Of a DNA stretch of 40,408 nt, positions 1 through 6,879 are shown in pieces. A program made the translations under genes and the position numbers. The stretch comes from an uncultured Collinsella sp. Lineage in GTDB: Bacteria; Actinomycetota; Coriobacteriia; Coriobacteriales; Coriobacteriaceae. A model generated the notes under the pieces. The model was not told the DNA's origin and did not search any database. It worked only from the letters and a program-made list of their open reading frames with translations. The DNA is taken from contig CAKURW010000013.1 in NCBI GenBank assembly GCA_934675795.1, positions 1 to 40,408 on the forward strand, read 5' to 3'. The first letter of the stretch is position 1. The number at the start of each line of letters is the position of its first letter.

Positions 1-273
1 GAGCTCCTGTGCGAATTGGAGAGAGCGCTCCCGCAAACTGCCTCTTGACAACTTATAGGAGCGTCGGTTTTAATTTCACAAATTCCGGGATGGTCGAGGA
101 TGACCGGTTAAACGTAGTAGATAGCCGTGTTTCGTGGCAAACGGTCCGACTCGAGACCCATGTCGACCAGCCTCGGATGGCAATTCACGAAGTTGCGGTG
201 GAATACGGACTGAATTGGCACCTTAAAGGCAAAAACACTCCGTATTTCACCGCAAGTTATTGGGGGATGGGTT
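1..273. other. Noncoding stretch with strong stem-loop; possible plus-strand RNA
   Basis: I see no convincing gene here. A 17-bp stem pairs 193-209 (begins TTGCGGTG) with 239-255 (ends CACCGCAA). Its single imperfection, G201 against T247, is a G.U wobble in plus-strand RNA but an A.C clash in minus-strand RNA, which favours plus-strand transcription. A second pairing, TGGTCGA 91-97 with TCGACCA 163-169, could close an upstream domain. TTGACA at 45-50 and TTTAAT at 69-74, 18 bp apart, look like a sigma-70 promoter. A plus-strand open frame (ATG at 90) runs through the region, but it lacks a ribosome site and continues into sequence antisense to the kinase gene. It could be a small RNA, an antisense RNA, or the leader of a gene beyond the left edge. 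Confidence 0.35.
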
Positions 274-2055
274 TTAGAGGCGGGCGAGGTCGTAGGCTTG
301 GGCAGTTGCCTCGCCGGCGCAGATGAGGTTGGTTGTGGCTTCTTGCGGATCGAGTGCCTGCTCCAGATCCATGGGCTTGCGGCAAATCGGCAAAACCAAG
401 TCGATACTCTGCTCGTACACCGCATCCAGGTTGTCGGCACGACCGCCCACGACGGCGGCCACCGGCTTGCCATATCGCTTGGCGCGGCGGGCCACACCCA
501 CCGGCGCCTTACCGGCGGCGGATTGCTCGTCCATATTGCCCTCGCCCGTTATGACCAGGTCGACATCGCGCACGCGCTCGTCAAACCCAATCAGATCGAG
601 CACCGTCTCCACGCCCGAACGCAGCTCCGCGCCGAGCGCCAGCAGCGCGGCACCCAGGCCGCCGGCGGCACCGGCACCGGGCACGCCGAGCACCGAGCCA
701 AATGTCCGTGCGCCCTTGGGCGTGCGCAGCAACCCCTGAGCCCGCGCCCTAGCAATTGCCGTATCGAGCAGGCGGCCGTAGCCGACCATCCAGCTGTCGC
801 ACCTGTGAAGCGCCTCGGCGTCATCTGTCGGCAGGCCTTTCTGCCCACCGAACACCGCTAGGGCGCCTCGGCGTCCCACAAGCGGATTCTCGACATCGGA
901 AAGCACCACGACACGCGCGCCGTTCAGCGCCCGAAGCGCTGGCGCCAAATCGATACTCACCACGTGTTCGAGACCTGCGAGACCGGGAGCGATATCGCGG
1001 CCGTGCTCATCGACAAGGCGCGCGCCCAGCGCCTGCAGCATACCGGCGCCACCATCGTTGGTGGCGCTGCCGCCCAAGCCAATATAGATAGTCTTTGCCC
1101 CGGCACGAACCGCACGGAGCATCAGCCCGCCCACGCCATAGGTTGTAGCAGCCAGCGCCGACGACTCCGTGCAAGGCGAGTACCCAATGCCGGCCGCCTC
1201 GGCCATCTCGATGACCGCGGACTCATGCTCGACATCAACCAGCATCCGGGCAGGCACACGCTCGCCAAAGGGCCCTGCAACCTCGCAGGTCACAAGCTCG
1301 CCGCCGCACGCGGTAACGGCGTCGAGCGTTCCCTCGCCACCATCCGCCAACGGCAGCGCGCTCGCCTCGGCATCGGGCCACACGCGACGCACGCCCTCGG
1401 CAACCGCCGACTCTGCCTGCGCGCTCGACACGCTGCCCTTAAAGGAGTCGATCGCCAGCAGCACGCGACGCGGTCGGCGCTGCACGGGGCCAAAGTCGAC
1501 CGCCGCACCAGCAACCCCGTCGGCATCAGCCAGCGCCGCGGCATGAGCAGTATGCGCCTCAAGATCGGACCCGCAGCCGCAAACGCCGCCATCCGCACCA
1601 CGCAAACCGGCAAAATAGCCGCTCAACACATCGCGGCACTCGTCTGCCAGCACGCCGGCGGTCACATTAAACCGATGGTTCAGGCGCGAATCGGCATTGA
1701 GGTCATACAGCGAACCCAGCGCGCCCGCCTTGGCATCAGCCGCGCCATACACGCAGCGCCCCACGCGCGCGTTAACCATAAGCCCCGCACACATGCAGCA
1801 TGGCTCGAGCGTCACGTAGACCGTGCAATCGGAAAGGCGCCAGCGACCGAGCGACCGAGCGGCAGCGCACAGGGCCGCGAACTCTGCATGAGCCGAAGGA
1901 TCCTGGTCGAGCTCGCGCCGATTGTGCGCCCGCGTGACAATCTCGCCCGCGCGCACCACTACGGCTCCGATGGGCACCTCGCCCACCGCCGCGGCGGCTC
2001 GCGCCTCGGCCAGCGCCTCGCGCATGAACTTCTCGTCGATTTCGGTGATCGTCAT
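274..2055 (-). CDS. Fusion: tRNA-specific adenosine deaminase (TadA) + glycerate kinase (GlxK type)
   Basis: One unbroken 593-residue frame carries two complete enzymes. Residues 1-155 match TadA, which deaminates A34 to inosine in tRNA-Arg(ACG): zinc ligand and proton shuttle in HAE (His56, Glu58) and PCCMC (Cys86, Cys89), nearly the numbering of E. coli TadA. A Gly/Ala-rich linker (about 156-195) leads into a full glycerate kinase from about residue 197 (LLAIDSFKGS, then DGGEGTLDAV), about 395 residues, the usual family length; it phosphorylates D-glycerate with ATP. I chose ATG 2055 because GGGAAGG lies just upstream; an in-frame ATG at 2106 has no such site and would overlap the tRNA-Ser gene boundary. 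No stop or frameshift separates the domains. The two activities have no known metabolic link, so the join is the odd feature. The domain calls are secure. Confidence 0.93.
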   Translation of the reverse strand: MTITEIDEKFMREALAEARAAAAVGEVPIGAVVVRAGEIVTRAHNRRELDQDPSAHAEFAALCAAARSLGRWRLSDCTVYVTLEPCCMCAGLMVNARVGRCVYGAADAKAGALGSLYDLNADSRLNHRFNVTAGVLADECRDVLSGYFAGLRGADGGVCGCGSDLEAHTAHAAALADADGVAGAAVDFGPVQRRPRRVLLAIDSFKGSVSSAQAESAVAEGVRRVWPDAEASALPLADGGEGTLDAVTACGGELVTCEVAGPFGERVPARMLVDVEHESAVIEMAEAAGIGYSPCTESSALAATTYGVGGLMLRAVRAGAKTIYIGLGGSATNDGGAGMLQALGARLVDEHGRDIAPGLAGLEHVVSIDLAPALRALNGARVVVLSDVENPLVGRRGALAVFGGQKGLPTDDAEALHRCDSWMVGYGRLLDTAIARARAQGLLRTPKGARTFGSVLGVPGAGAAGGLGAALLALGAELRSGVETVLDLIGFDERVRDVDLVITGEGNMDEQSAAGKAPVGVARRAKRYGKPVAAVVGGRADNLDAVYEQSIDLVLPICRKPMDLEQALDPQEATTNLICAGEATAQAYDLARL

Positions 2056-2106
2056 CGTTCGCCTTCCCTGTTGCAAATTCAAAACGATGCTATCATTACG
2101 ACTCAC

Positions 2107-2196
2107 GGAGAGATGGCAGAGCGGTTGAATGCGGCGGTCTTGAAAACCGTTGAGCGCGAGAGCGTTCCGGGGGTTCGAATCCCCCTCTCTCCGCCA
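2107..2196 (+). tRNA. tRNA-Ser(UGA), CCA encoded
   Basis: The acceptor stem pairs GGAGAGA (2107-2113) with TCTCTCC (2186-2192). Discriminator G2193 is followed by an encoded CCA (2194-2196). The anticodon loop CTTGAAA (2139-2145) has TGA at 2141-2143, between GCGGT and ACCGT. A long variable arm before GGTTCGAAT is the serine hallmark. It decodes UCA and related codons. TATCAT at 2091-2096 is a plausible -10 box 10 nt upstream, but the -35 is weak. The gene sits between the divergent tadA-glxK start and the 3' end of the TetR gene. Confidence 0.97.
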
Positions 2197-2199
2197 CTC

Positions 2200-2796
2200 C
2201 TAGTGATGCACCGGTGTCATGGTCCGCTCAAACAGTGCATCGACCACGTCGGCTATCTCAGGTCGACGCTCAAGATCGTGGCCCGATTCCCACCATATCG
2301 TGAAAAGTCGAATAATACCGCCGGCGACAAACTCAGACGTCGTCTCAAGTGACACGGGGGCCAGAGCATCCTCGGCAAGCACGTTCATCACACGCTCGCG
2401 GATGGAGCGGGCAATGCGGTCGCAAATAACGTTGGTCAACATGCCCGACATGCTGCTTGCCAAAATGTTATCCATGAGCCGCTCGTGCGTCAGAATCAAA
2501 TCCATGGCATCGTCCAAAATCGCGTGCCGAAGCGCGCGCACGTCCTCGGCAGATACCGCGCCGGCCTCATCGGGCTGTTTTTGCGGCAAGCCCAACATGA
2601 GCTCATCGATATAAAAGGCAAAGTAATCGTTCTTGTCGCGAAAGTGCTTGTAGAACGTCGTGCGGCGAATCATGGCGCGGTCGCACAGCATGGCAACCGT
2701 CAGGTCCTCAAAACGATGCTCCTCGAGAAGCTCGGTAAAGGCATCGAACAGGGCGCGGTAGGTTTTCTTAATGCGAAGGTCCACTGGTATCGCCAT
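2200..2796 (-). CDS. TetR/AcrR family transcriptional regulator
   Basis: A protein of about 198 residues with an N-terminal TetR helix-turn-helix: RIKKTYRALFDAFTEL forms helix 1, and RRTTFYKHFRDKNDYF is the recognition helix and following turn. The rest is a helical ligand/dimerisation domain without a diagnostic signature, so the effector is unknown. The start is uncertain. ATG 2796 has GAGG immediately adjacent, which is too close, while GTG 2784 lies 12 nt after that GAGG. Frames open further upstream are probably not translated. The stop lies 3 nt from the CCA end of the convergent tRNA-Ser. The divergent neighbour is lemA, separated by about 200 bp. No target can be assigned with confidence. 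Confidence 0.85.
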   Translation of the reverse strand: MAIPVDLRIKKTYRALFDAFTELLEEHRFEDLTVAMLCDRAMIRRTTFYKHFRDKNDYFAFYIDELMLGLPQKQPDEAGAVSAEDVRALRHAILDDAMDLILTHERLMDNILASSMSGMLTNVICDRIARSIRERVMNVLAEDALAPVSLETTSEFVAGGIIRLFTIWWESGHDLERRPEIADVVDALFERTMTPVHH

Positions 2797-2928
2797 CCTC
2801 AGGGCAAAGACAACACTCGTCAATCTGTCGCATATCTTACACCTGTACCTCGCGCGCTTTGCCCCGGTACCGACCCCGCCGAAAACATAACGCTTGCCGG
2901 AAAGTTCGGCACGGCAAAACGTTGCGGG

Positions 2929-2934
2929 TATACT
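2929..2934 (+). promoter_or_regulatory. Candidate -10 box for lemA
   Basis: TATACT lies 62 nt upstream of the lemA start and agrees with the sigma-70 -10 consensus. The sequence 17-18 bp upstream (around 2905-2911) is a poor -35 match, so this is a partial promoter call. Confidence 0.35.
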
Positions 2935-2995
2935 AGTAGCGTTATACCAACGGCAGCTGGCGCATGCCGCCGCGGCCATTCGAAACGGAGACATC

Positions 2996-3547
2996 ATGAT
3001 TACCGTCATCATCGGCATCGTTGTTGTCATTGTGATTGTCTGCGCCATCGCCGGCATCTACAACAACATGGTCACCAAGCGTAACCGCATCGATAACGCC
3101 TGGCAGAACATCGATACGCAGCTGCAGCGCCGCAACGACCTGATCCCCAACCTGGTCGAGACCGTCAAGGGCTACGCCAAGCACGAGCAGGAGACGCTCT
3201 CCGCCGTGATCAGCGCGCGTAACACCGCCGTCAAGGCCACCACGCCCGAGGCCAAGATGGAAGCCGACAACGTGCTGACCGGTGCGCTGCGTCAGCTCTT
3301 CGCCGTAGCCGAGGCCTATCCCGATCTTAAGGCAAACACCAACTTTACGCAGCTGCAGGCATCGCTCGAGGATACCGAGAACAAGATTAGCTATGCACGC
3401 CAGAGCTACAACGATTGTGTGCTCAGCTACAACAACGCCATTCAGACGTTCCCGGCTGTCATCTTTGCCGGCATCTTCCAGTTTAAGGAGCGCCAGGGCT
3501 TCGAGGCCGCCGAAGCAGCCCGCCAGGCCCCGACCGTCAAGTTCTAA
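2996..3547 (+). CDS. lemA: LemA family membrane protein
   Basis: A protein of 183 residues. Residues 1-20 form one hydrophobic, valine/isoleucine-rich membrane helix. The typical LemA coiled-coil domain follows, with NRIDNAWQNIDTQLQRRNDL and LVETVKGYAKHE motifs and the C-terminal YNNAIQTFP and FKERQGFEA signatures. LemA proteins are membrane-anchored helical-bundle proteins whose biochemical role is poorly defined. ATG 2996 is preceded by ACGGAG at a good distance; the frame is open about 100 nt further upstream but has no ribosome site there. No TPM-domain or peptidase partner, common next to lemA elsewhere, follows. A strong terminator closes the unit, so it is probably monocistronic. Confidence 0.93.
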   Translation: MITVIIGIVVVIVIVCAIAGIYNNMVTKRNRIDNAWQNIDTQLQRRNDLIPNLVETVKGYAKHEQETLSAVISARNTAVKATTPEAKMEADNVLTGALRQLFAVAEAYPDLKANTNFTQLQASLEDTENKISYARQSYNDCVLSYNNAIQTFPAVIFAGIFQFKERQGFEAAEAARQAPTVKF

Positions 3548-3587
3548 CAATCACGGCCGAGTCTTAAGCCAGTTCATCAACCCTTTA

Positions 3588-3620
3588 GGGTCCAAGGCAC
3601 AAACCTTGGGCCCTTTTCTT
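3588..3620 (+). terminator. Rho-independent terminator of lemA
   Basis: GGGTCCAAGG (3588-3597) pairs with CCTTGGGCCC (3604-3613), followed by TTTTCTT. The one non-Watson-Crick position is a G.U pair only in the plus-strand RNA, which agrees with termination of lemA. Confidence 0.88.
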
Positions 3621-3706
3621 ATCCACGCACAACGCGCGGCCAATAGACCGCGCACCATCTTTTTTTCAGATTAATCATTGCCCGTTGTGACATCGCCGAA
3701 CCCGCA

Positions 3707-3831
3707 GGGCAGAGAGCAAGTTCCCTCCCGGCGCACTCCGCAGGACGCAAGAAGCCCTCGCCGCACGAAGTGCGCAGCGAGGGCTTCTTGCATGTCCGAG
3801 GACGCGCCGGGAGGGAACTTGCTCTCTGCCC
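3707..3831. repeat. 125-nt near-perfect long hairpin between lemA and ilvE
   Basis: The outer arms 3707-3734 and 3804-3831 are perfect 28-bp inverted repeats (they begin GGGCAGAGAGC and end GCTCTCTGCCC). Inside, 3747-3761 and 3777-3791 pair perfectly for 15 bp (GCAAGAAGCCCTCGC). The centre folds again as CGCAC-GAA-GTGCG. Two 12-nt internal segments between outer and inner stems do not fully match. It lies between convergent genes, so it could stop transcription from both sides, but it lacks a U-tract and is far longer than a terminator. A small non-autonomous mobile element is another possibility. I see no target-site duplication. Confidence 0.85.
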
Positions 3832-3847
3832 GGATAGGTAAGACAGC

Positions 3848-4900
3848 TTACGCGACGGTGTAAACCCAGTTGTGCTTATCCTCGACAGCACCAGACTGGA
3901 TACCAGTCAGGGTCTCGCGAAGCTTCTTCATCACAGGGCCGATCTCGGTGTAGCCAGCCGGGAAGGTCACGGTCTCGTCGGCGCCGTAAACCTTGTTGTC
4001 AATCTCGCCAACCGGAGAGATGACGGCAGCGGTGCCGCACAGGCCGCACTCCACAAAGGTACCGGCCTTGACCTCGGCCCACTCGACGGGACGCTGGTCA
4101 ACGGTCATGCCCAGGTCCTGAGCAACCTGAACGAGCGAACGACGGGTGATAGAGGGCAGGATGGAGTCGGTGTGCGACTGCGGAACGACGAGCGTGCCAT
4201 CCTCTTTCACGAACAGGACGTTGGCGCCACCGGTCTCCTCGACATAGGTGCGGGACTCGGAGTCGAGATACAGGTTCTCGGCATAGCCCTCGCGATGGGC
4301 CTCCATCGTGGGCTTAAGGGACATGGCGTAGTTCAGGCCGGCCTTGATGTTGCCAGTGCCGTGCGGTGCGGCGCGGTCGTACTCGGAAACGCGCAGCTTG
4401 ACGGGCTCGAGGCCACCCTTAAAGTACGGACCGACCGGGGTCACGAGGATGCGGAACGTGTACTCAGGAGCGGGAGCCACGCCGATCACGTCACCGGAAC
4501 CGATCATAAACGGACGCACGTACAGGGTCGCGCCGGAGCCGAAGGGCGGAACCCAGGCGGCGTTGGCAGAAACGACCTGCTTGACGGCCTCAACGAACTT
4601 GTCCTTGGGGAACGGGGGCATCTCGAGGCGCTGGGCAGAGTTATACATGCGCTCGGCGTTCATGTCGGGACGGAAGCAGACGATGCTGCCGTCCTCGGCG
4701 GTGTAGGCCTTCAGGCCCTCAAAGACCTCCTGGCAGTAATGGAAGATGCCGCCGCACTCGGAGACATGCAGGGTGTGGTCGGTGGTCAGGCCGCCCTCGT
4801 CCCACTCGCCATCCTTCCAATGAGCCTCGTAGCTGTAATCGGTCTTCATGTAGCCAAAGCCGAGGCTACCCCAATCGATATCCTTCTTCTCGACAGTCAT
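3848..4900 (-). CDS. ilvE: Branched-chain amino acid aminotransferase
   Basis: 350 residues, fold type IV PLP enzyme, matching the long (type II) branched-chain aminotransferases. It transaminates Leu/Ile/Val with 2-oxoglutarate in the cytosol, in the last step of branched-chain biosynthesis or the first of degradation. Visible motifs are CQEVFEGLKAY, the PLP-lysine segment HGTGNIKAGLNYA and YVEETGGANVLFV. ECGLCGTAAVISPVGEI carries a CxxC at the place where eukaryotic homologues have a redox-sensitive CxxC. ATG 4900 has AAGGAG 8 nt upstream; the frame stays open upstream to 5050 but is arginine-rich and has no ribosome site. A leader of about 150 nt precedes it if TACAAT (complement of 5054-5059) is the -10. 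No other branched-chain genes adjoin it. Confidence 0.95.
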   Translation of the reverse strand: MTVEKKDIDWGSLGFGYMKTDYSYEAHWKDGEWDEGGLTTDHTLHVSECGGIFHYCQEVFEGLKAYTAEDGSIVCFRPDMNAERMYNSAQRLEMPPFPKDKFVEAVKQVVSANAAWVPPFGSGATLYVRPFMIGSGDVIGVAPAPEYTFRILVTPVGPYFKGGLEPVKLRVSEYDRAAPHGTGNIKAGLNYAMSLKPTMEAHREGYAENLYLDSESRTYVEETGGANVLFVKEDGTLVVPQSHTDSILPSITRRSLVQVAQDLGMTVDQRPVEWAEVKAGTFVECGLCGTAAVISPVGEIDNKVYGADETVTFPAGYTEIGPVMKKLRETLTGIQSGAVEDKHNWVYTVA

Positions 4901-5119
4901 ATGTCGCTCCTTACATACACAGTTGCAAACTCGCGAACCCGCACGCAAGGACCGAGGCCGGCCGCGTCGCAACGTCGCACGCCCGGAGCGTAAAGCCGGA
5001 CGGGACACGCAAACAGCATCAAAGCCGATGGCACGTCGATTCGCATGCACGAGATTGTACTCCGCACGCGCGTCGGATAAAACGTTTTTCTTTAACTAAC
5101 TAAAGTATTTTCATTTGAC

Positions 5120-5159
5120 CGAAGCAAAGAGGCCCGCCACCGCAAGCGGTGACGGGCCT
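5120..5159 (-). terminator. Terminator of the DedA gene
   Basis: 5130-5142 pairs with 5147-5159 (AGGCCCG...CGGGCCT) around a CAAG loop. The single mismatch (C37/A52 of this line) becomes a G.U pair in minus-strand RNA, which is followed by CTCTTTGCTT. This favours termination of the minus-strand gene at 5189-5836. Confidence 0.75.
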
Positions 5160-5188
5160 TGACTGCACGGTTTGCGCGCTGGCTCGAG

Positions 5189-5836
5189 TTACGCGCTCTT
5201 TTTGCCCAGCTTAGCCTTAACCAGACCGACCACAGTCGGAATGATCGACACAGCAACGATGCCAACAATCAGCAACTCAAAGTGCTCCTGCACAAAGGGA
5301 ATGCCACCAAAGAAGTAGCCCAGCAGTGTAAAGAGCGTTGACCAGGTAATACCACCCAGTACGTTGTAGATGACAAAGTTGCGCCAGTGCATGCCGCCCA
5401 TGCCCGCGATAAAGGGCACAAAGGTGCGAATAAACGGGAAGAAGCGGCCCAGGAAAATAGCCAGGTGACCCCACTTGTCCAAGAAATCCTCGGACTTTTT
5501 GATGCGCTCGGGCGTCATGGCCTTGACCTTGCCCGAAGCGATGATCTTTTTGCCAAAGAAGTGACCGATCATAAAGTTGCACTGGTCACCCAGGATGGCA
5601 GCAGCCCATGCGACGACCAGCAGTGCCACGATGTTAAAACCACCGTTGTGGGCAAAGAAGCCCGAAGCAAACAGCAGTGAATCGCCAGGAAGGAACGGGA
5701 AGAACACCACGCCTGTCTCAATGAAGATAATCAGGAACACGCAGCCGTAGGCCATAAGCGGACCGGCGGCGATCCAGCTGGCAATCGCGGTGCGCGGGTC
5801 TTTGAGCAGCTCGGCGATAAAATTGATGAAACCCAT
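5189..5836 (-). CDS. DedA family membrane protein
   Basis: 215 residues with several membrane segments. The family signatures are FPFLPGDSLLFASG in the first third, then FGRFFPFIRTFVPFIAGMGGM and the conserved GGITWSTLFTLLGYFFG. DedA proteins are integral membrane proteins; some homologues flip lipid carriers (undecaprenyl phosphate or phosphatidylethanolamine) or support proton-motive-force homeostasis. Which of these applies here is unknown. ATG 5836 follows GAGAGG by about 9 nt. TATACT (complement of 5883-5888) is a candidate -10. It is divergent from the serine acetyltransferase gene and appears to be transcribed alone, ending at the hairpin near 5130-5159. Confidence 0.92.
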   Translation of the reverse strand: MGFINFIAELLKDPRTAIASWIAAGPLMAYGCVFLIIFIETGVVFFPFLPGDSLLFASGFFAHNGGFNIVALLVVAWAAAILGDQCNFMIGHFFGKKIIASGKVKAMTPERIKKSEDFLDKWGHLAIFLGRFFPFIRTFVPFIAGMGGMHWRNFVIYNVLGGITWSTLFTLLGYFFGGIPFVQEHFELLIVGIVAVSIIPTVVGLVKAKLGKKSA

Positions 5837-6059
5837 GAAGTAGAACCTCTCAGTTGTGGGCGCGGATACGTCCAAGTTGACCAGTATACGGTTGCGGTGC
5901 CCCCTCGTGCGCAACCCCACAAAAGCATGACTCCATTACCAGCAAGTTTGCATAACTGACACCTGTCGCGCAATGCCGCCAAGATTGTCCTTCCTAATCC
6001 CTAGCGAATCGCTATACTTTATTGAATCGCATTGCCATGGCGCTAAGGGAGGGCGGCCG

Positions 6060-6764
6060 GTGAGCTTTATCAATACCATTCGCGAGGATATCAAGACCGT
6101 CCAGGCGCAAGACCCCGCTGCACAAAACGGTCTGGTCATCTTCCTTTCCTATCCTGGCCTGCACGCCAAGTGGAACCACGTGCCCGAGCACTGGCTCTGG
6201 GAGCACGGTCATCGCTCGCTCGCCCGCGTGCTCTCGCAAATCACCCGCCACATCACCGGCGTCGAGATTCATCCCGCGGCACAGATCGGCAAGCATTTCT
6301 TTATCGACCATGCCATGGGCGTCGTCATCGGCGAGACCACCATCGTGGGCGACAACTGCGTGCTCTACCAGGGCGTCACGCTCGGCGGCACCGGCAACGA
6401 GACCGGCAAGCGCCACCCCACCCTGGGCAACAACGTCACCGTGGGCACGGGCGCCAAGGTGCTCGGCAACATCCGCATCGGCAACAACGTCAAGATCGGC
6501 GGCAACTCGGTTGTCGTCAAGGACGTGCCCGACAACTGCACCGTCGTGGGCGTGCCGGGACGCATCATCAAGCGCAACGGCTGCCGCGTGTTCGAGGAGA
6601 GCTTCGATGCCAAGCAGCATCGCGAGTACATGCCCGACGATGCCGCCGAGCAGAGCGCCCTCAACCGCCAAGGCATCACCGAGAACGCCCGCCGCGTCAA
6701 AGAACTCGAGCGAGAGGTGGCCGAGCTCAAAGCCCTCGTCGCAAAGCTCGTGGACGAACGCTAG
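6060..6764 (+). CDS. cysE: Serine O-acetyltransferase
   Basis: 234 residues. The enzyme acetylates serine with acetyl-CoA to O-acetylserine, the cysteine precursor. The left-handed beta-helix of hexapeptide repeats spans about residues 60-165 ([32 protein letters not shown], then [18 protein letters not shown] and [12 protein letters not shown]). The N-terminal helical domain is short, as in EpsC/Gram-positive CysE. Residues 200-234 are charged and probably helical ([18 protein letters not shown]), a likely coiled coil. I chose GTG 6060 because GGGAGGG lies 9 nt upstream; the nearby ATG at 6037 is out of frame. TATACT at 6013-6018 is a candidate -10. No cysK follows. The gene ends at a good terminator. 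Confidence 0.94.
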   Translation: MSFINTIREDIKTVQAQDPAAQNGLVIFLSYPGLHAKWNHVPEHWLWEHGHRSLARVLSQITRHITGVEIHPAAQIGKHFFIDHAMGVVIGETTIVGDNCVLYQGVTLGGTGNETGKRHPTLGNNVTVGTGAKVLGNIRIGNNVKIGGNSVVVKDVPDNCTVVGVPGRIIKRNGCRVFEESFDAKQHREYMPDDAAEQSALNRQGITENARRVKELEREVAELKALVAKLVDER

Positions 6765-6803
6765 GAACGCAAGCGGCACAAAACGACATCGGCATCAACG
6801 TAA

Positions 6804-6846
6804 GAAGGCGCGCCAGGGAATCAATCCCCCAGCGCGCCTTCTTTTC
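6804..6846 (+). terminator. Terminator of cysE
   Basis: GAAGGCGCGC (6804-6813) pairs perfectly with GCGCGCCTTC (6832-6841) and is followed by TTTT. Confidence 0.88.
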
Positions 6847-6847
6847 G

Positions 6848-6879
6848 ATGTGACATGTGGGACTGCCCCTTTGTCACAT
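6848..6879. repeat. GGGAC-core palindrome, copy a
   Basis: ATGTGACA (6848-6855) and TGTCACAT (6872-6879) flank a core containing GGGACTGCCCC. The right arm touches the stop codon of the minus-strand ABC gene. It belongs to a set of intergenic palindromes with a shared core and variable arms. Confidence 0.7.

Noticed and set aside
9..326. 105-codon plus-strand frame at the left edge
   Set aside because: It lacks a ribosome site and runs into sequence antisense to the glycerate kinase. The stem-loop at 193-255 explains the region better, though translation from ATG 90 cannot be fully excluded.
964..2352. 462-codon plus-strand frame antisense to tadA-glxK and through the tRNA
   Set aside because: It reads through tRNA-Ser and opposite a clear enzyme gene, so it is a shadow frame.
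4901..5060. Leader peptide or T-box for ilvE
   Set aside because: The leader has no run of Leu/Ile/Val codons in a short frame and no recognisable T-box bulge or specifier loop. It is just GC-rich.
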